Shown piece by piece: positions 21,678 through 32,937 of a stretch of 64,000 bases of DNA; the first letter of the stretch is position 1; the number at the start of each line of letters is the position of its first letter. The stretch is from Rhexocercosporidium sp. MPI-PUGE-AT-0058 (taxonomy: Eukaryota; Ascomycota; Leotiomycetes; Helotiales): NCBI GenBank assembly GCA_020746875.1, contig JAGTJL010000002.1, positions 1,984,001 to 2,048,000 on the forward strand, read 5' to 3'. The position numbers and the translations under genes are program-made. Under the pieces are notes generated by a model. That model was not told the origin of the DNA. It ran no database searches and saw only the letters and a list, made by a program, of their open reading frames with translations.

Positions 21678-22325
21678 ATGAGATATATTTCCTTGCCGAG
21701 CTGGGACAGCACGAATGCACAGGACACGGAAGAGACCAGCGGCTTTGAGCTCAGATCAGACCGGTACAGAACCAATTTTTGGTTTACTGTAGTCATAATC
21801 ACGTCTTTTACTGCCTCTATTGCTGGTATCTACGCAATCCTCAATCGGGAGACCTCAACTCGGAGCTTTGACCACTGCGGTATCTCGCCGGACGAAGCGG
21901 TTTCCTTTGGTTGTCATTTCGACATCATATCGTTTACATGGGTTCCATATCGTTGCTTCGACGAAGAACTCACGAATCGATTTCTCGAGCTACGGGAGTG
22001 GGAATGGTTTCTAGATCCAGAAGGCGTCCAGCCCGCAGATATGGCTCTTCTACATGCTGGGGAGTATGATGTTCTACACGGAACGTGGGAGTATCATATG
22101 TACCATTGCACGTACTTGTGGAGGAAGATGCACAGGGCTTTCCTCGGTGGACAGGTGCTTGATGGGTATGTTGGGAGTATGAGGAACACAGAGCATTGCG
22201 AGCAGGTTCTATTGCAGAGTGGTCATCATGCTTTGAACGAAACGACAACTACCATTTTTAGAATATATGAGGAATGCCCGGTCTTGAAAGCTAATCGGAG
22301 AAAGCAGGGTGGTATACGGTTGTAG
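21678..22325 (+). CDS. Small fungal type-II membrane protein, unknown role
   Basis: A single exon of 215 residues. One hydrophobic segment at about residues 35-53 (FTVVIITSFTASIAGIYAI) follows a polar, basic-flanked N-terminus, suggesting a single-pass membrane anchor with the C-terminal part outside the cytosol. The C-terminal domain carries the pattern CGxSPDEA, GCxFDxISFTWVPxxCFD, WEWFLD, GTWEYHMYHCTYLWRKMHRA and a late NTEHCEQ. Several Cys (in CGIS, GCHF, RCFD, YHCTY, EHCEQ) could form disulphides. I recognise this as a pattern shared by many lineage-expanded hypothetical ascomycete proteins, but I know no proven function. The upstream in-frame region holds no intron signals, so the first ATG was used. 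Confidence 0.75.
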   Translation: MRYISLPSWDSTNAQDTEETSGFELRSDRYRTNFWFTVVIITSFTASIAGIYAILNRETSTRSFDHCGISPDEAVSFGCHFDIISFTWVPYRCFDEELTNRFLELREWEWFLDPEGVQPADMALLHAGEYDVLHGTWEYHMYHCTYLWRKMHRAFLGGQVLDGYVGSMRNTEHCEQVLLQSGHHALNETTTTIFRIYEECPVLKANRRKQGGIRL

Positions 22326-23275
22326 ATGGAGTGAAGACTCCACAAAGCTTCGAGGAAAGCTAACATGTACTGTACACCTCGATACCTCAGTCATATCTAC
22401 ATTCTTCAGTCGGATCTATGTGCATATCTCGCGTAATTGTACATCTGAAGCTGGGGAAACGATCGGTCTACTGCCGAATAACATGCATGGTCTGCATTTT
22501 CGTTGAATCATGAAACCAACAGTCACATCACCGGATAAAGCGCCCAAGCCCTCCGACATGACACAATTTCCTGTCAACTTTGCATATCTTACGTCAGTGT
22601 GTAAGGTCTGAAGTACTCTAGGATAAGTTCAAATTGTATGACATAGGCAGATTGTGAGGAGATGCAGCATACCAGTGGTTTTAATTCAGTCTCGAGCGCT
22701 AGATGAGTATGACTACAATGTGAAGTATTATCGTACTTCCACATTGTTTGTAGTATTGAGCCTTTTTACAGAGATCTTGCTTTAGATTGAGGTACATGTT
22801 GTTAGCTATCGCGGGGGTTTTACAACAGATTGCGTTGAGGGTTTTCTGTGCCTCCACCATTGGGGAAAACGTTATTTTTGCAGTTGATGTTCTTGTTCGG
22901 TGTGCCTTGGCTTCTTAATGCAGCATCGAAATGAGTACTCGCATTACCGCTCAACCCCTTACGACTTGACCTTTTCGCTTAACGATGGAGAATCAACAAA
23001 AGCCTCACATACCTTGGAAGATACCTTCGTCAATTCTGCAGGGTGTCGTACGGCTGAACCAAAACACTACGAATTTTTGATCTAGGTGAACTTCTAGGAG
23101 GATGTAAAGCTAACTAAGCCCGCAAAAGTCATGTCCCTGCGCCGAAAAGTGACAGGAGGAACGGCAGTAAACAAATTGCTGGTAAAAAGTAGACACTGGT
23201 TTTATTTGCTGAATGAAGCAACCTGTCTCTCCGATGTTATGTCAAATAATCAAACCACTCTTGTACTAGGCAGCG
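22326..23275. other. Intergenic with an imperfect hairpin
   Basis: About 950 bp without a credible gene. An imperfect inverted repeat at about 22708-22756 pairs ACTACA...ATGTGAAGTA with TACTTCCACATTGTTTGTAGT. It could be a degraded miniature element or an RNA hairpin. Confidence 0.45.
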
Positions 23276-24671
23276 TCAATTTCTCTTCCACGCTACGATC
23301 CGGACCGAAATCTTGGTCATGGGCCTGGTAGTACGGTTCGGAACAACAGCTCCACCTCTATTTAAAAATCTATCATCAAGATGCAAAAACCATGTCATCA
23401 ACTCTAGAGGAGAGACTAATACCGCCTGTTCCCCACTGTGACCAATCCATCTCATCCTACCATCCGCAAACCACTGATGCAAGGGTCTCAATTCCACCGC
23501 TCCGCCTTTACCCCAAGACTTCTCGTTCGAACCAATCATGAGTGTTAGGCTCTTCAAGTTGCGCATCAAACGTAGAGTCGCAATCCATTTTGACGCACTA
23601 GATAGCGAAGCTGCATCGAATGGGAGAGCTAGATGTTGGATTCCGCTTACGTCGAAGTATCTGCGGAACTCCGAGAACCATGTGAATGGGAAGGAGTCGG
23701 AAAAGTCAAGGGACCGGAGAAAGATGGTATCGCGCGAAGGATTGTAGTGTATTGCTGTTACGGGCCAGTCTTCTGATTTCTGACCACGCTGCATAGCGCG
23801 CTGCCTTTGAGAGAATGTGAGATGGGGGTGACTATGGAGCATATGTCAGTCTGGTTCTCTGTTTTTGCCGGGGATTAGCTGAACCTATAATCAGTTATTG
23901 GGATCATGGTTATTTTGGAAGTTTCTCCCCTTGGCAACATAAGCTTTCTTTTGGAGAGAACTTCGGCGCTCTCTCGACAGACTAGCATAAGTGCATTGCG
24001 ATCCGGAACATTGACAAAAGTCGGCTGGTAGAAGTCTGAGCAGTACTGTGCTTCGATGAAGCGTGGGCTGGACTCGGCAATCTCCCTGCAGGATACATAA
24101 GTAATCTGATGATGGATATGTTGAAAGGTAAGAGTACAAGGCCCGTATGGATTCATAAAAGCTAGCAGGTAACAACTTACCAAATCTGAAGACGAAGCTC
24201 TGTGGGGAGGAGACTGAACTGAGAAAATGAGCCTAGCGGCTTGCATATAGTGACCGGAAATGCAAATGAAGGGCTCGAAGTAGGTGTTGGTAGTGCTGCT
24301 AAATAAGGGCTATCCCGATCATTTAACTTGGTCCTAGACGAGATAATCCCGCTGGCAGTGGTACCTTGGCTGCTGGATCCTACTCTTGTGGTTTGTGGTG
24401 AAAGTGAAGTGGCTCTGATGGCAGTTGGAGTAGGGGAAACGACAGGAGCTGACAGTGCTTGAGCTGCCAACTTGGCTTGCTCGTCTTTATAAGCGCGAAC
24501 CCCTTTAATAGTGGGCCACTTGTCTTGTGGTCCTAGAATCTTTCTTCGTCTTTCCAGTGACTCGAGGCGTAACGTGATGAGTTGTTCTCGTTTGTCGAAG
24601 AGGGTCATCTGATTTGGTGTCTTGCGAGCTAGAGTAGGAGCTTGCTTTGTTGCTTTGACATTCGACGCCAT
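23276..24671 (-). CDS. 2EXR-domain protein
   Basis: Three exons on the minus strand, 24671-24181, 24085-23885 and 23831-23276, give 415 residues. The N-terminal 140 residues are Lys/Gln-rich then Ser/Thr/Pro-rich and look disordered. The domain begins with FSQFSLLPTELRLQIW, the hallmark start of the 2EXR (F-box-like) family, continues with PRFIEAQY after the splice and contains LMLVCRESAEVLSKR, a second conserved block. The C-terminal part is Trp- and Leu-rich, as usual for the family. Function is unknown; the F-box resemblance suggests protein-protein contacts, which is inference. The second intron uses a weak GTTCAG donor but keeps the frame. It is divergent from the TLS1-like gene. Confidence 0.85.
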
Positions 24672-25279
24672 AGTCCAAGTTTCCAGAGAGTCCTGTAGGT
24701 TATCTTGTTATTTCTGTGTTTGTTTGAAGTATCAATGCCGAGAAATGAAGACGTCGAGGAGATTTACTCGGTCAGGAACTTGTTGGAGTCGCTTGTTGAA
24801 GTGACACAAGGCTAGGCTACATCAGACACCGCATTCATGTAGGCAGACTTCAGCATTATCCCCGACAGGATTTTAAGAACATCTTGACATGCTTTGCACT
24901 TCGAAAGTCGATTGAAAGTTGCTGTACGTCTCTCAACTCTTTGCCAAGGTAGCCTTGACACCCTGCTGGAGTTAAGCCCGAGGAGAAGAAAGCTTGAAAG
25001 TAGTTCTGACCGTCCATTTCCAACTCTAGGCAAGAAATGAAAAGCCCAAGCCATGTGCGATTAGATCCGATAACATGATGCGATATATCCCGAATTCTCT
25101 TCAGAAGGAAAGGAAGTTTGATGGAGATGTCGGGTTCCAAATAGGGAGAAAGACGCTTGACCCGAAGCGGACAACAGAATGCCCCACAACAGCTCTACCC
25201 CAGATTTCCGCTCCTAGCTCAACCTCGAGTTGCATCAAACTCTTCCCAAACAGACAGTTGAACCCTACGACTGCCCACC
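24672..25279. promoter_or_regulatory. Divergent intergenic region, 2EXR / TLS1-like
   Basis: A 608-bp gap between start codons facing away from each other. Short frames on the minus strand (24812-25140) show no family motif. The last 150 bp before 25280 are C-rich leader. Confidence 0.45.
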
Positions 25280-26598
25280 ATGTCAACCTCGCCAGTCCCA
25301 GCTCCACTTCCAGCTCCAGAACTTTCAAACGCACCTCTCTTCCGCCCCTCCAAAAAGCGCAAAATCTACCGCCAGCGCGCAGCTACAGACGACGAACCTG
25401 CCCCTCTCTCCTCCCTCTCCCCACCAACTCAAGCAGTCCCAACTTCGCCTCTCCCCACAGCACAAAGCCTCGACGAGTTGATATCAACAGCCAGCGCCTC
25501 CTCACCCCAAAATGACGATACGTCCACCCCGAGTGAAGCCGTCTCGATGGCTGAAATCCTACGGCTACGCAAGAAGAACAAATCGCGCGGCGGCGTGGAG
25601 TTTAAGGCCAGCGGACACGTAGCTAGGGATGAGGAGGGCGAGTTGATCTTAAGGCCTGAGGATGAGGAGGGTGTTGATGCCCCGGAGGTTAGTGGTGTGC
25701 CGAGGAAGTTTGCGCCGCAGACAGGCACCGTGGGGGATGTGAACAGGCATATGTGAGTCTTTCCTTTCCTTTTCAGTGGAGAGGTTGTGTTTTACAGGGC
25801 CGTGACTGATAGAGGAAGGATGGCTTATATAGATTCAGAATTAGCTAAACGAAATGCGCCTGAGGGCTCGCAAGCTTCCTCTTTACAAGCTGGTCAGGAT
25901 TTGGGGGTGTCTACAGCTACGTCTGCAATTCCTGGTTCTGGGATTGGGATGGTGTTACCTAGCCATGCGAGAAATAAAGATCCTTCACAGCGCCAACCGG
26001 CGACGATCGGGAAGTTGCAGGAGATAGACCTTGGCGACGAAGCGAGGAATCGGAATATCGAGCGCACGATTAACGCGAGGAGGAGGATGGATGGGGAGGT
26101 GGTGGAGGAGGTCGCGCAAGGAGGGAAGAAGAAGAAGGTTAGGTTGAATAGGGATGGGAGTGTGTGGGTACCGAGGAAGAGGAGGGGGAGTGATGATATC
26201 AAGCGGGATCAATTGGTCGAGGCTGTGTTGAGAGAGAATAGATGTACGTCCTTATCTTCACCCCCTTCTCACGTTTTCTTTTCTTGGAACATTATATACT
26301 ACCATGGACCAGTTTTACTAATCAACCTTGTGTAGTGGAAATATACGAAGAGCCTCCCCCTGAACCAGAGCGGATCAACGACGATCAAGCAGCAGACGAC
26401 AGGATCGCAGAAGAGTTCCGAAGAGATTTCCTGGACCAAGTCTCTGCTAGACAGAGGAAGAAGGCGGCGCCTGCGCAGCCAGTTGCTCGAGGTCCCGGTG
26501 GGAAGAAGGAAGAGGAAATTATGAAGGGTCCGAAGTTGGGCGGGAGTAGGAGTGCGAGAGCTGCTATGAGGGAGGCGATGTTGAAGGAGAAGAAGTGA
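25280..26598 (+). CDS. TLS1/C9orf78 (HCA59) splicing-factor homologue
   Basis: Three exons, 25280-25752, 25798-26243 and 26336-26598, give 393 residues. The N-terminus has LFRPSKKRKIYRQR, matching the FKxRKKxKxxRQR start of the HCA59 family, followed by SMAEILRLRKKNKSRGGVEF. A PRKFAPQTG block and DVNRHM, rejoined over intron 1 to MAVTDRGRMAYIDSEL, complete the HCA59 core. In fission yeast Tls1 associates with the spliceosomal protein Brr2 and affects splicing of telomere-related genes; human C9orf78 binds BRR2. A nuclear spliceosome role is inferred by family. The C-terminus is a charged helix, as expected. Codon and splice pattern are normal. Confidence 0.86.
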
Positions 26599-29069
26599 GG
26601 TTTGAGGCCAGGAGTGATGGTTGGGTGGATTAGGGCTGTAATTTGAGTATAGAGGTAGTATGGAAAGCTATGAATATCTTATTGATGTGCTGTTTATTGA
26701 ATACTGGTCCTTCTGATTCGGAGTGAACCATTTCATCCAACTACTCTCAAACGAGCAGCATTCCTTAACCGCTTTCGAAAGGGCAGGTTGTTCAAGTAAT
26801 ATTTTATGGTGTATGATTCTGTGGGAATGGGAAATTACCTGGCTTGCGATTGCTGCTAGACCTTTAGTGCCGCTGGTATTTCACCTGATTGAAGACCAAA
26901 AGTCTGACCAGCACGAAATGTGTATACGTCGATCAATATGGCATGTTGAACATTTGTGCTGAATGCTGACTTTATAAACTGGATATCCCTGTACTTTCTG
27001 CGCATTCTATGTGTTTCACCTTCAGTGCGTTGTGCTTACTTGCTTTGGGATGAGACTGCATGAATCGGGTAGTGTTGATCCGGTAGCGACGCAGCATTCT
27101 GGAAAGTCTACACGCGGAAAGGGGTTCGCCGTCTTGGCTAAGTGACCGGAGCAGCTTGAGACATGGACTTTAAAGTTGACAGTGAAGCTTTTGATGCGCG
27201 TGTGGGTTGTTCGAGTGTTAAATCATGTCTTGTTTTCGACTGGCCTTGGCTGAGGATTTTTAGGCGAGTGGGCTATTTGACAATGAGATTAATACTGCCG
27301 CGATAATGATAAAATATTCGAGAACGAGTACCGCTTACTAAGGAAATATGAATTTCGCATGCTGAGAATTGATTGACAAAGACAAGAAAAATCTTCTGTA
27401 GATCTGATGATTCCTCTGAAGAAAAATTACTTTTGCAAAGCTATCAAGAGTTTTGCTCGCAGCCAGTGAAACGAGTACTCCGTACTAAGAATACATAGGT
27501 TTGCATGCCAAGCGATGATTGATAATGAGATTAAGATTTCTGTAAACCCGATTACCTCCGGAGAGATTGACTCGTCTTGCATGTCCTCCAAGAAAAGGCG
27601 TCGTCACTTCTTCACCCGCCAACTCTGGGGCCCTGGCACAGACCAAGTCCAAGATATTTGGCTGTTTACATTTGAGACCTCACCAAGGCGACAAGCCTTT
27701 CCCCCGCGGGACTGGAAACATCATCCCCACAGGATACGAAACGAAGGGTTCCAGACAAGGGGTTGACATCTGATGTTCGGATTGTAAAAGCGTCTTGGAA
27801 GGGTTGCTTGCCGAGTACACCTGAGAAGGGAGAAGGAGGGAGACGAGGAAAAATAAGAATAAAAGGACGACTCAAAAAAGCAAACACGAAGCAATACTGA
27901 TTGATATGTCTGGCATCCAGACCAGATCCAGAATCCCAAGACTCGGTAAATACTGCCTGCCCCTCTTGCCCCATTGCCCCCTCCCCAGCCGCCCCCTTAC
28001 TGCATTAGATGGCATACTTCTAAAATAAAGTTCTCTTGCCAAGGACTGCGCCCTCCTCGTTTAAGGCTGCCCGGGCAAAGGCACCTTCCCCTGCATAAGT
28101 CGATCGACGTCGACATTGTAACCGAACGTCCTGTCCACACCAAGGACCACCTACTTGCTTCGTCCTGTACTTTACCTTTCCACCCGAGCTATCGATCAGA
28201 AACGACAACCGTAGCCGGATGGGCTTGCTCGGGTCTAGCAGGTCCGGCTTGACCAAGATTCTCTCGTTCGGTTCGCGTTTTGTGATTTGAGAAGGATTCG
28301 GGATGCCGAGGATGGTAACAGGTAACAGTGGAAGTGACAGCGACGTTGAGAGTTACAGTGACCGTGACTCGAGGGATTCGACTCGATACTACCTATGCCC
28401 AGGAGGAGCGAGCCGAGGCTGGTGATGCTATTCATGGAAGCATAGTAAGTACAGCCAAAAGCCCAGCTGAGCATCGAATCATGACGTCCACTTCTTTCAT
28501 CAAGGAGAGGGAGGATGGAGGAGGGAGGAGGGGCACGTGAAGGAACAAAAACGACATTCGAGGCGAAAAGAAGATAAAGTCGTTGGTCAAGCGCTAGTGT
28601 TTCCTGTTTATCGTGTCGCGTCAACCTGCCTCGTGCGAGCCGCACCCCCCGGCTGGAGATCCACGCTTCTTCTTCCACGCTCCCGCCCTGGAACGAGTAC
28701 GACTTGACCTCACCTTCGCTCGCACTCACACTCACTTCTTTCCCTTCACACTACTCTCGTCGTCCAAGAATAAAGTACAAATCTCCTCCCATCCCCTCGT
28801 TTCCCGCAGACTCAGCCTTCAACTGAGACTCCATGCGCTTGCGTCCCCCGAACATGCTCTCGACGAGCACAAGGACGTGGACAGTGTAACGACTTCAGCT
28901 CCGAACTTGTACAGGCAAGACAATCCCCTCTTTCCGCCAACCTCTACACCGACGAGGGGTACACGATAATTCAATTCGATCTCAGCTTGCTCTTGCACAT
29001 CAAACTATGTCCTTAGACACCTCTACGCCATCAAGACCTACGACTACTACCACCACTTAATCCGCAAAG
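26599..29069. other. Long intergenic region and leader of the MBL-like gene
   Basis: About 2.5 kb without supported coding sequence. The longest frame (minus strand, 28235-28735) lacks motifs. From about 28660 to 29069 the plus strand is CT-rich and resembles a transcribed leader. GTGAC-type repeats occur near 28325-28375. Confidence 0.5.
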
Positions 29070-30278
29070 ATGTCGTTAACCGTCAAGCATCTCAATTCCG
29101 ATGCCTCGTTCCTCCTTACCTTCCAGCCACTCCTATCGTTTCCTGCTCCACCTGGTCAACAACCAAGCACCTTCACCGTTGTACTCGATCCATGGCTGGC
29201 AGGCCCTTCGAAGTTCTTGCACTCCAAGTTCTCGATCTCAAGACAAAAGGCTGAATCATGCATTGCGTCCCTCAACGAACTTCCCGAGGTTGACATTGTC
29301 GTAATATCCCAGGATAAAAGCGACCATTGCCACAAGGAGACCCTCACACAACTGCCCAGAAGCGGCGGAAAGACCTTGATTCTCGCTGAGCCGTCGGCCG
29401 CCAAGGTCATTAGAAGTTGGAAGTACTTTGCTCCCGAGAAGGTCATTACTCTCCCAAAATTCGAAGATCCTCGATCTGGCAAGAAGTCAAACATCTACCG
29501 AATTCCTATCCCTTCAACTCCCAATGGCCATCCAGGCGAAGTCACAGTTACGTTCCTCGCGCAGAAGCCGGATATAACTCGAGTCCACACTGCCATTGGC
29601 ATCACCTACCGACCCCCATACAACTTCGATACCTCCCTCGAGATGACCCCTCCCGCTACCCCAAAGTCACAAAGCTTCTCCAGCACCTACAATGACCAAG
29701 CACTCTCAGTCATCCACGCTCCGCATGGTTGCACATACAAAACTATCGAACATTACGCTACAAGTCACCTCGTCGAGCAAGCCGCCCTCCCTCTTACGGC
29801 CCTACTTCACTGCTTCGATCGCATCCAGAACGTCTGGTATCTCGGAGGAAATATATGCAGCGGACTTCCAGGTGGTCAAAGAATCGCTCAGGGTTTGTGT
29901 GCAAAGGTTTGGATCAGTGCTCATGATGGCGAAAAGGAACTCAGGGGCATGGCGAACAAGAAGATTGTAGTGCAGAAGTTCGAGCGCGAGGAGGTGGAGA
30001 GTGTGATGAGTCCTCGCAGCACAAAAACTCCCACTAAGAGAGCTGGTACCCAAGCTGTGGTACTCGACATTGGAGAGGAGATCCGCTTGTCAAGCAGCAT
30101 AAGCCTCGGACCTGGAGATGATGATGAGTCTGAGAAGCAAGTCAACCTGGGCGCCTTTGGTCAATACCATCATCCCAAGCCATCCGTCGTCCAGTCCGAG
30201 AAGCAAGTAATCAGGAGGGTTGGATCTCCCGGATACCCAGTCGCTCCTTCAACGGCGGCGATTCGCAATAGTAGCTGA
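29070..30278 (+). CDS. Metallo-beta-lactamase-fold protein, metal motif degenerate
   Basis: A single exon of 402 residues. The N-terminal half follows the MBL pattern: a beta-rich start, VVLDPWLAGPS (the conserved Asp-Pro-Trp/Gly strand) and, where HxHxDH is expected, SQDKSDHCH at residues 80-88. Thus the first two histidines are Gln and Lys while the Asp-His pair remains. Further conserved elements are ILAEPSAAKVIRSWKYF, DTSLEMTPPATP and VWYLGGNICSG. The C-terminal 100 residues are Ser/Lys-rich and probably flexible. Loss of two zinc ligands suggests altered or absent hydrolase activity; related fungal proteins may share this loss, which I could not check. The likely cellular role is unknown. 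A long pyrimidine-rich leader precedes the gene. Confidence 0.72.
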   Translation: MSLTVKHLNSDASFLLTFQPLLSFPAPPGQQPSTFTVVLDPWLAGPSKFLHSKFSISRQKAESCIASLNELPEVDIVVISQDKSDHCHKETLTQLPRSGGKTLILAEPSAAKVIRSWKYFAPEKVITLPKFEDPRSGKKSNIYRIPIPSTPNGHPGEVTVTFLAQKPDITRVHTAIGITYRPPYNFDTSLEMTPPATPKSQSFSSTYNDQALSVIHAPHGCTYKTIEHYATSHLVEQAALPLTALLHCFDRIQNVWYLGGNICSGLPGGQRIAQGLCAKVWISAHDGEKELRGMANKKIVVQKFEREEVESVMSPRSTKTPTKRAGTQAVVLDIGEEIRLSSSISLGPGDDDESEKQVNLGAFGQYHHPKPSVVQSEKQVIRRVGSPGYPVAPSTAAIRNSS

Positions 30279-32937
30279 ACAACAACCCGAACGCCCAACA
30301 ACCACTTGATCTCTCTTTATGATCATATAAGCTATCGCTACCTTGTTCTCTTGGACATGTAGTATCTACCTCAGGTTTTACGACTTTCTCTTATGTTTTT
30401 GCACGATGTGTCTACTTGGACATATGGGTTTTCTTCTTCTTCTGCTTTCTTCCAATTGGCGCACCAAAAGGGGGCGTAACGAACGACATGAAATGTAAAT
30501 TAGCATAGCAATCGGCGTTTATACTTTGCTTGCTTCGGGTTGGGAAAGGAAGCGAGAGAGAGAGATAGTGAGGGTGGCTAGCGCTCTTTTTGAACAACCG
30601 ATATGATACGAACTACAAGATGAGAGATACCCCAGGGGTTTGCAAGAGCTATCAGAGGAGACAAGATGGCAGAATACGTTTGTAAACAAAAACAAAGAAA
30701 TAATAAAATGTGTAATTGGATCACTGAAAAATGTGTTTTGCGCTTGTATTCATTCTTACTTCACTTGTGGGACTTTGAATGGTGACTCTATACGTATGGA
30801 GGGCCCTAGAAGTAGATTTTTGTATAGTATCTCGAATTACCATACCACATTTCCTTTTGATCTACTGATTTCCAAGGTACCTACAACAAAATCCAACGCG
30901 ACCTGATGGTGTTGATTCTCCACACTTCTTCATATATCTACGTTCACGTGATCGCCACGAATTTCCCTGTCTGCCTGCTCCGTCCTTCGTGTTGAACGCC
31001 TCCCAATCTCCCCTTTTTCGTGTCAACAATTTCCTCGTCAGACTAATATCTTTTAGGAATCAAGTTTTTTCCACTGTATCTCTTCAGTTTTTCTCTTGTT
31101 TTCGTTCTTTTCTTTTCCATCACCATTTTATTTTCCTCGACCTCCATTGCCTCAGACCTTGCAGCAAGTATGACGCGTTCTCAGGTTCAACTTTCCAGCT
31201 CCGTGTGTACATTGGCTGCTTCTACAGTTGAAGGACTGATGCTGGTTTCCTGCAGTTCTGAGCAAGTCCTAGATTGAGGACATTTGCAAGTCAGAGATGC
31301 ATCAACATCATCACTTCCAATGTCTCAAGCCAGAAAGAAGTGTGCTAGAAAATCGGTGCAGACCCGATTGGTTGTCTAACATGGCTTTGAACAAGAAACT
31401 TGCAGCTACCTAGGTAAGTCCCAACGGCAAGAACAATTCGTCCCCAGGAGTCACGTTTCGATCACAGGCTATTTGCATGTGCTATTTCCGGAGCCCCATG
31501 AGCCCCTCCCCCCTCTCTTCGGAGCTGGCTCCTTTGGGAAGCAAGCTCTGGTCTGGTCTACTCTATCACGATCAGCTTGGGGTGTGGGGTGGAGGACTCG
31601 GGAATACCGTCCGAAGGCTGTATTCAACACGGAGGATGAATGGCCCTTTCATATCTAACCACCATTATCAAGTCCGTCCTGACCGATGGGTGATGAGCGC
31701 AGAAGACAGACAGCAAAGCCGGATATGTTTGCATATTAGGAAGCTCCATGCTCACAGCTTGCAGCTTACCTAGCCTTCCCCCTTTTTTTGCATTGCCCTT
31801 TTTCTCAGCTTCCAAACCTGCACACCCGACGATTGATTGCAGTTCGACCTGCCATCCTTGACTTCTTCCCTTCTGGTGGGGTTGATTGGGCGCTGATGGG
31901 CTGCGCTGCGCTGGTCGTCGAGGGAGCGTCTCCCCCACTAGCCACATCAACAACATCCCGAGCTCCAGATTGGACGAGTAGAAGCATGTCGGTCCATAGT
32001 CCGGCTTCGCATTAATAACGAACGAACGAAAGTGACGAGACCCGACCCGACCAGACCAGACCAGACCAGACCAGAGCAGCAGCTGTGCTTTCACCGCTGC
32101 GTGGTGGTGGTCGTGATTGTGATTGCGATTCAGGGCCTGAACTGCCGGCGAGTCGTCACGCAGCCGTGCACGAGTTTCTGACAACTAGTACCAAGGAAGG
32201 CAGAGCAGTGCAGAGCAGAGCAGCAACAGAAAAGTGCTCTGTCCAGAAGGAAAGAGATCTCTCTGGTGTTGACAAGGTCCAAAGGAGAAGAAGTGAAGTG
32301 AAGGGAAGTTTTGAGAGGGACTTTGTTACATTTTTCAAGCTCTCAGCTGTCTCTCCTCACTCACCACCACCCATCCATCCATCCATGCCTCACACACACA
32401 CACTCTCTCTCTAGAGCTCTAGTTAGCCGAGCGAGCTTCGCCCACCACCCCTCGATTTGCTGCCCTGCCCTGGCTGGCCCTCGTCCCCTCCTCCTCCTCT
32501 CTTCTCAAAACTCTGGAACACCAATTGTCAGGCGTATGGCCCATGGCCCATGGCCCCCAGGGAATAGCTCTACCACCCACCCTCCTCCCCCAATAGCTGC
32601 TCTGCTCTGCGTCTGCCTCTGCCTCTCTGCTCCCACACACCAACACTCTCTGTTCCTTTCTTCTGATACAACCGCTTGCTTCACTCATCGCATCCTTCCA
32701 TCGCAACTTCAGCTCCAGCTCCAGCTCAAGCTCAGCTCAGCTCAGCTCACCTCCCGTCAAGCTTCAATCTATTCCCACCCCGCTCCATCGTCGCCTCAGA
32801 TAATGCACAGCTCTGCCACGACTTATCGCATCCTTATCAATTGAAGCTCGACTGTCCGACCGACCCCCCCGATTACGACTATCTAATCTCCAACCAACCC
32901 CTCCCCCTCCTTGGGCATGCTCGCAGCCACGAAAACG
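30279..32937. other. Long non-coding region with simple repeats
   Basis: About 2.7 kb with no credible gene. The last kilobase before the zinc-finger gene is dense in short tandem repeats: GACCA at 32042-32075, AGCAG near 32205-32222, CCAT near 32370-32385, CA then CT runs at 32393-32413, GGCCCAT near 32538 and AGCTC near 32708-32750. It is probably promoter plus a long transcribed leader. Confidence 0.5.
32042..32075 (+). repeat. Tandem 5-bp repeat (GACCA)n
   Basis: Six or so degenerate-to-exact copies of a GACCA/CCAGA unit lie in the leader region of the zinc-finger gene. It is a microsatellite with no coding role. Confidence 0.75.

Noticed and set aside
28235..28735. A 166-codon minus-strand frame
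   Set aside because: No motif and low-complexity composition; it lies antisense to the CT-rich leader of the gene at 29070.
32042..32075. Short direct repeats as a CRISPR-like array
   Set aside because: The units are contiguous 5-mers without spacers in a eukaryotic genome; a simple microsatellite.
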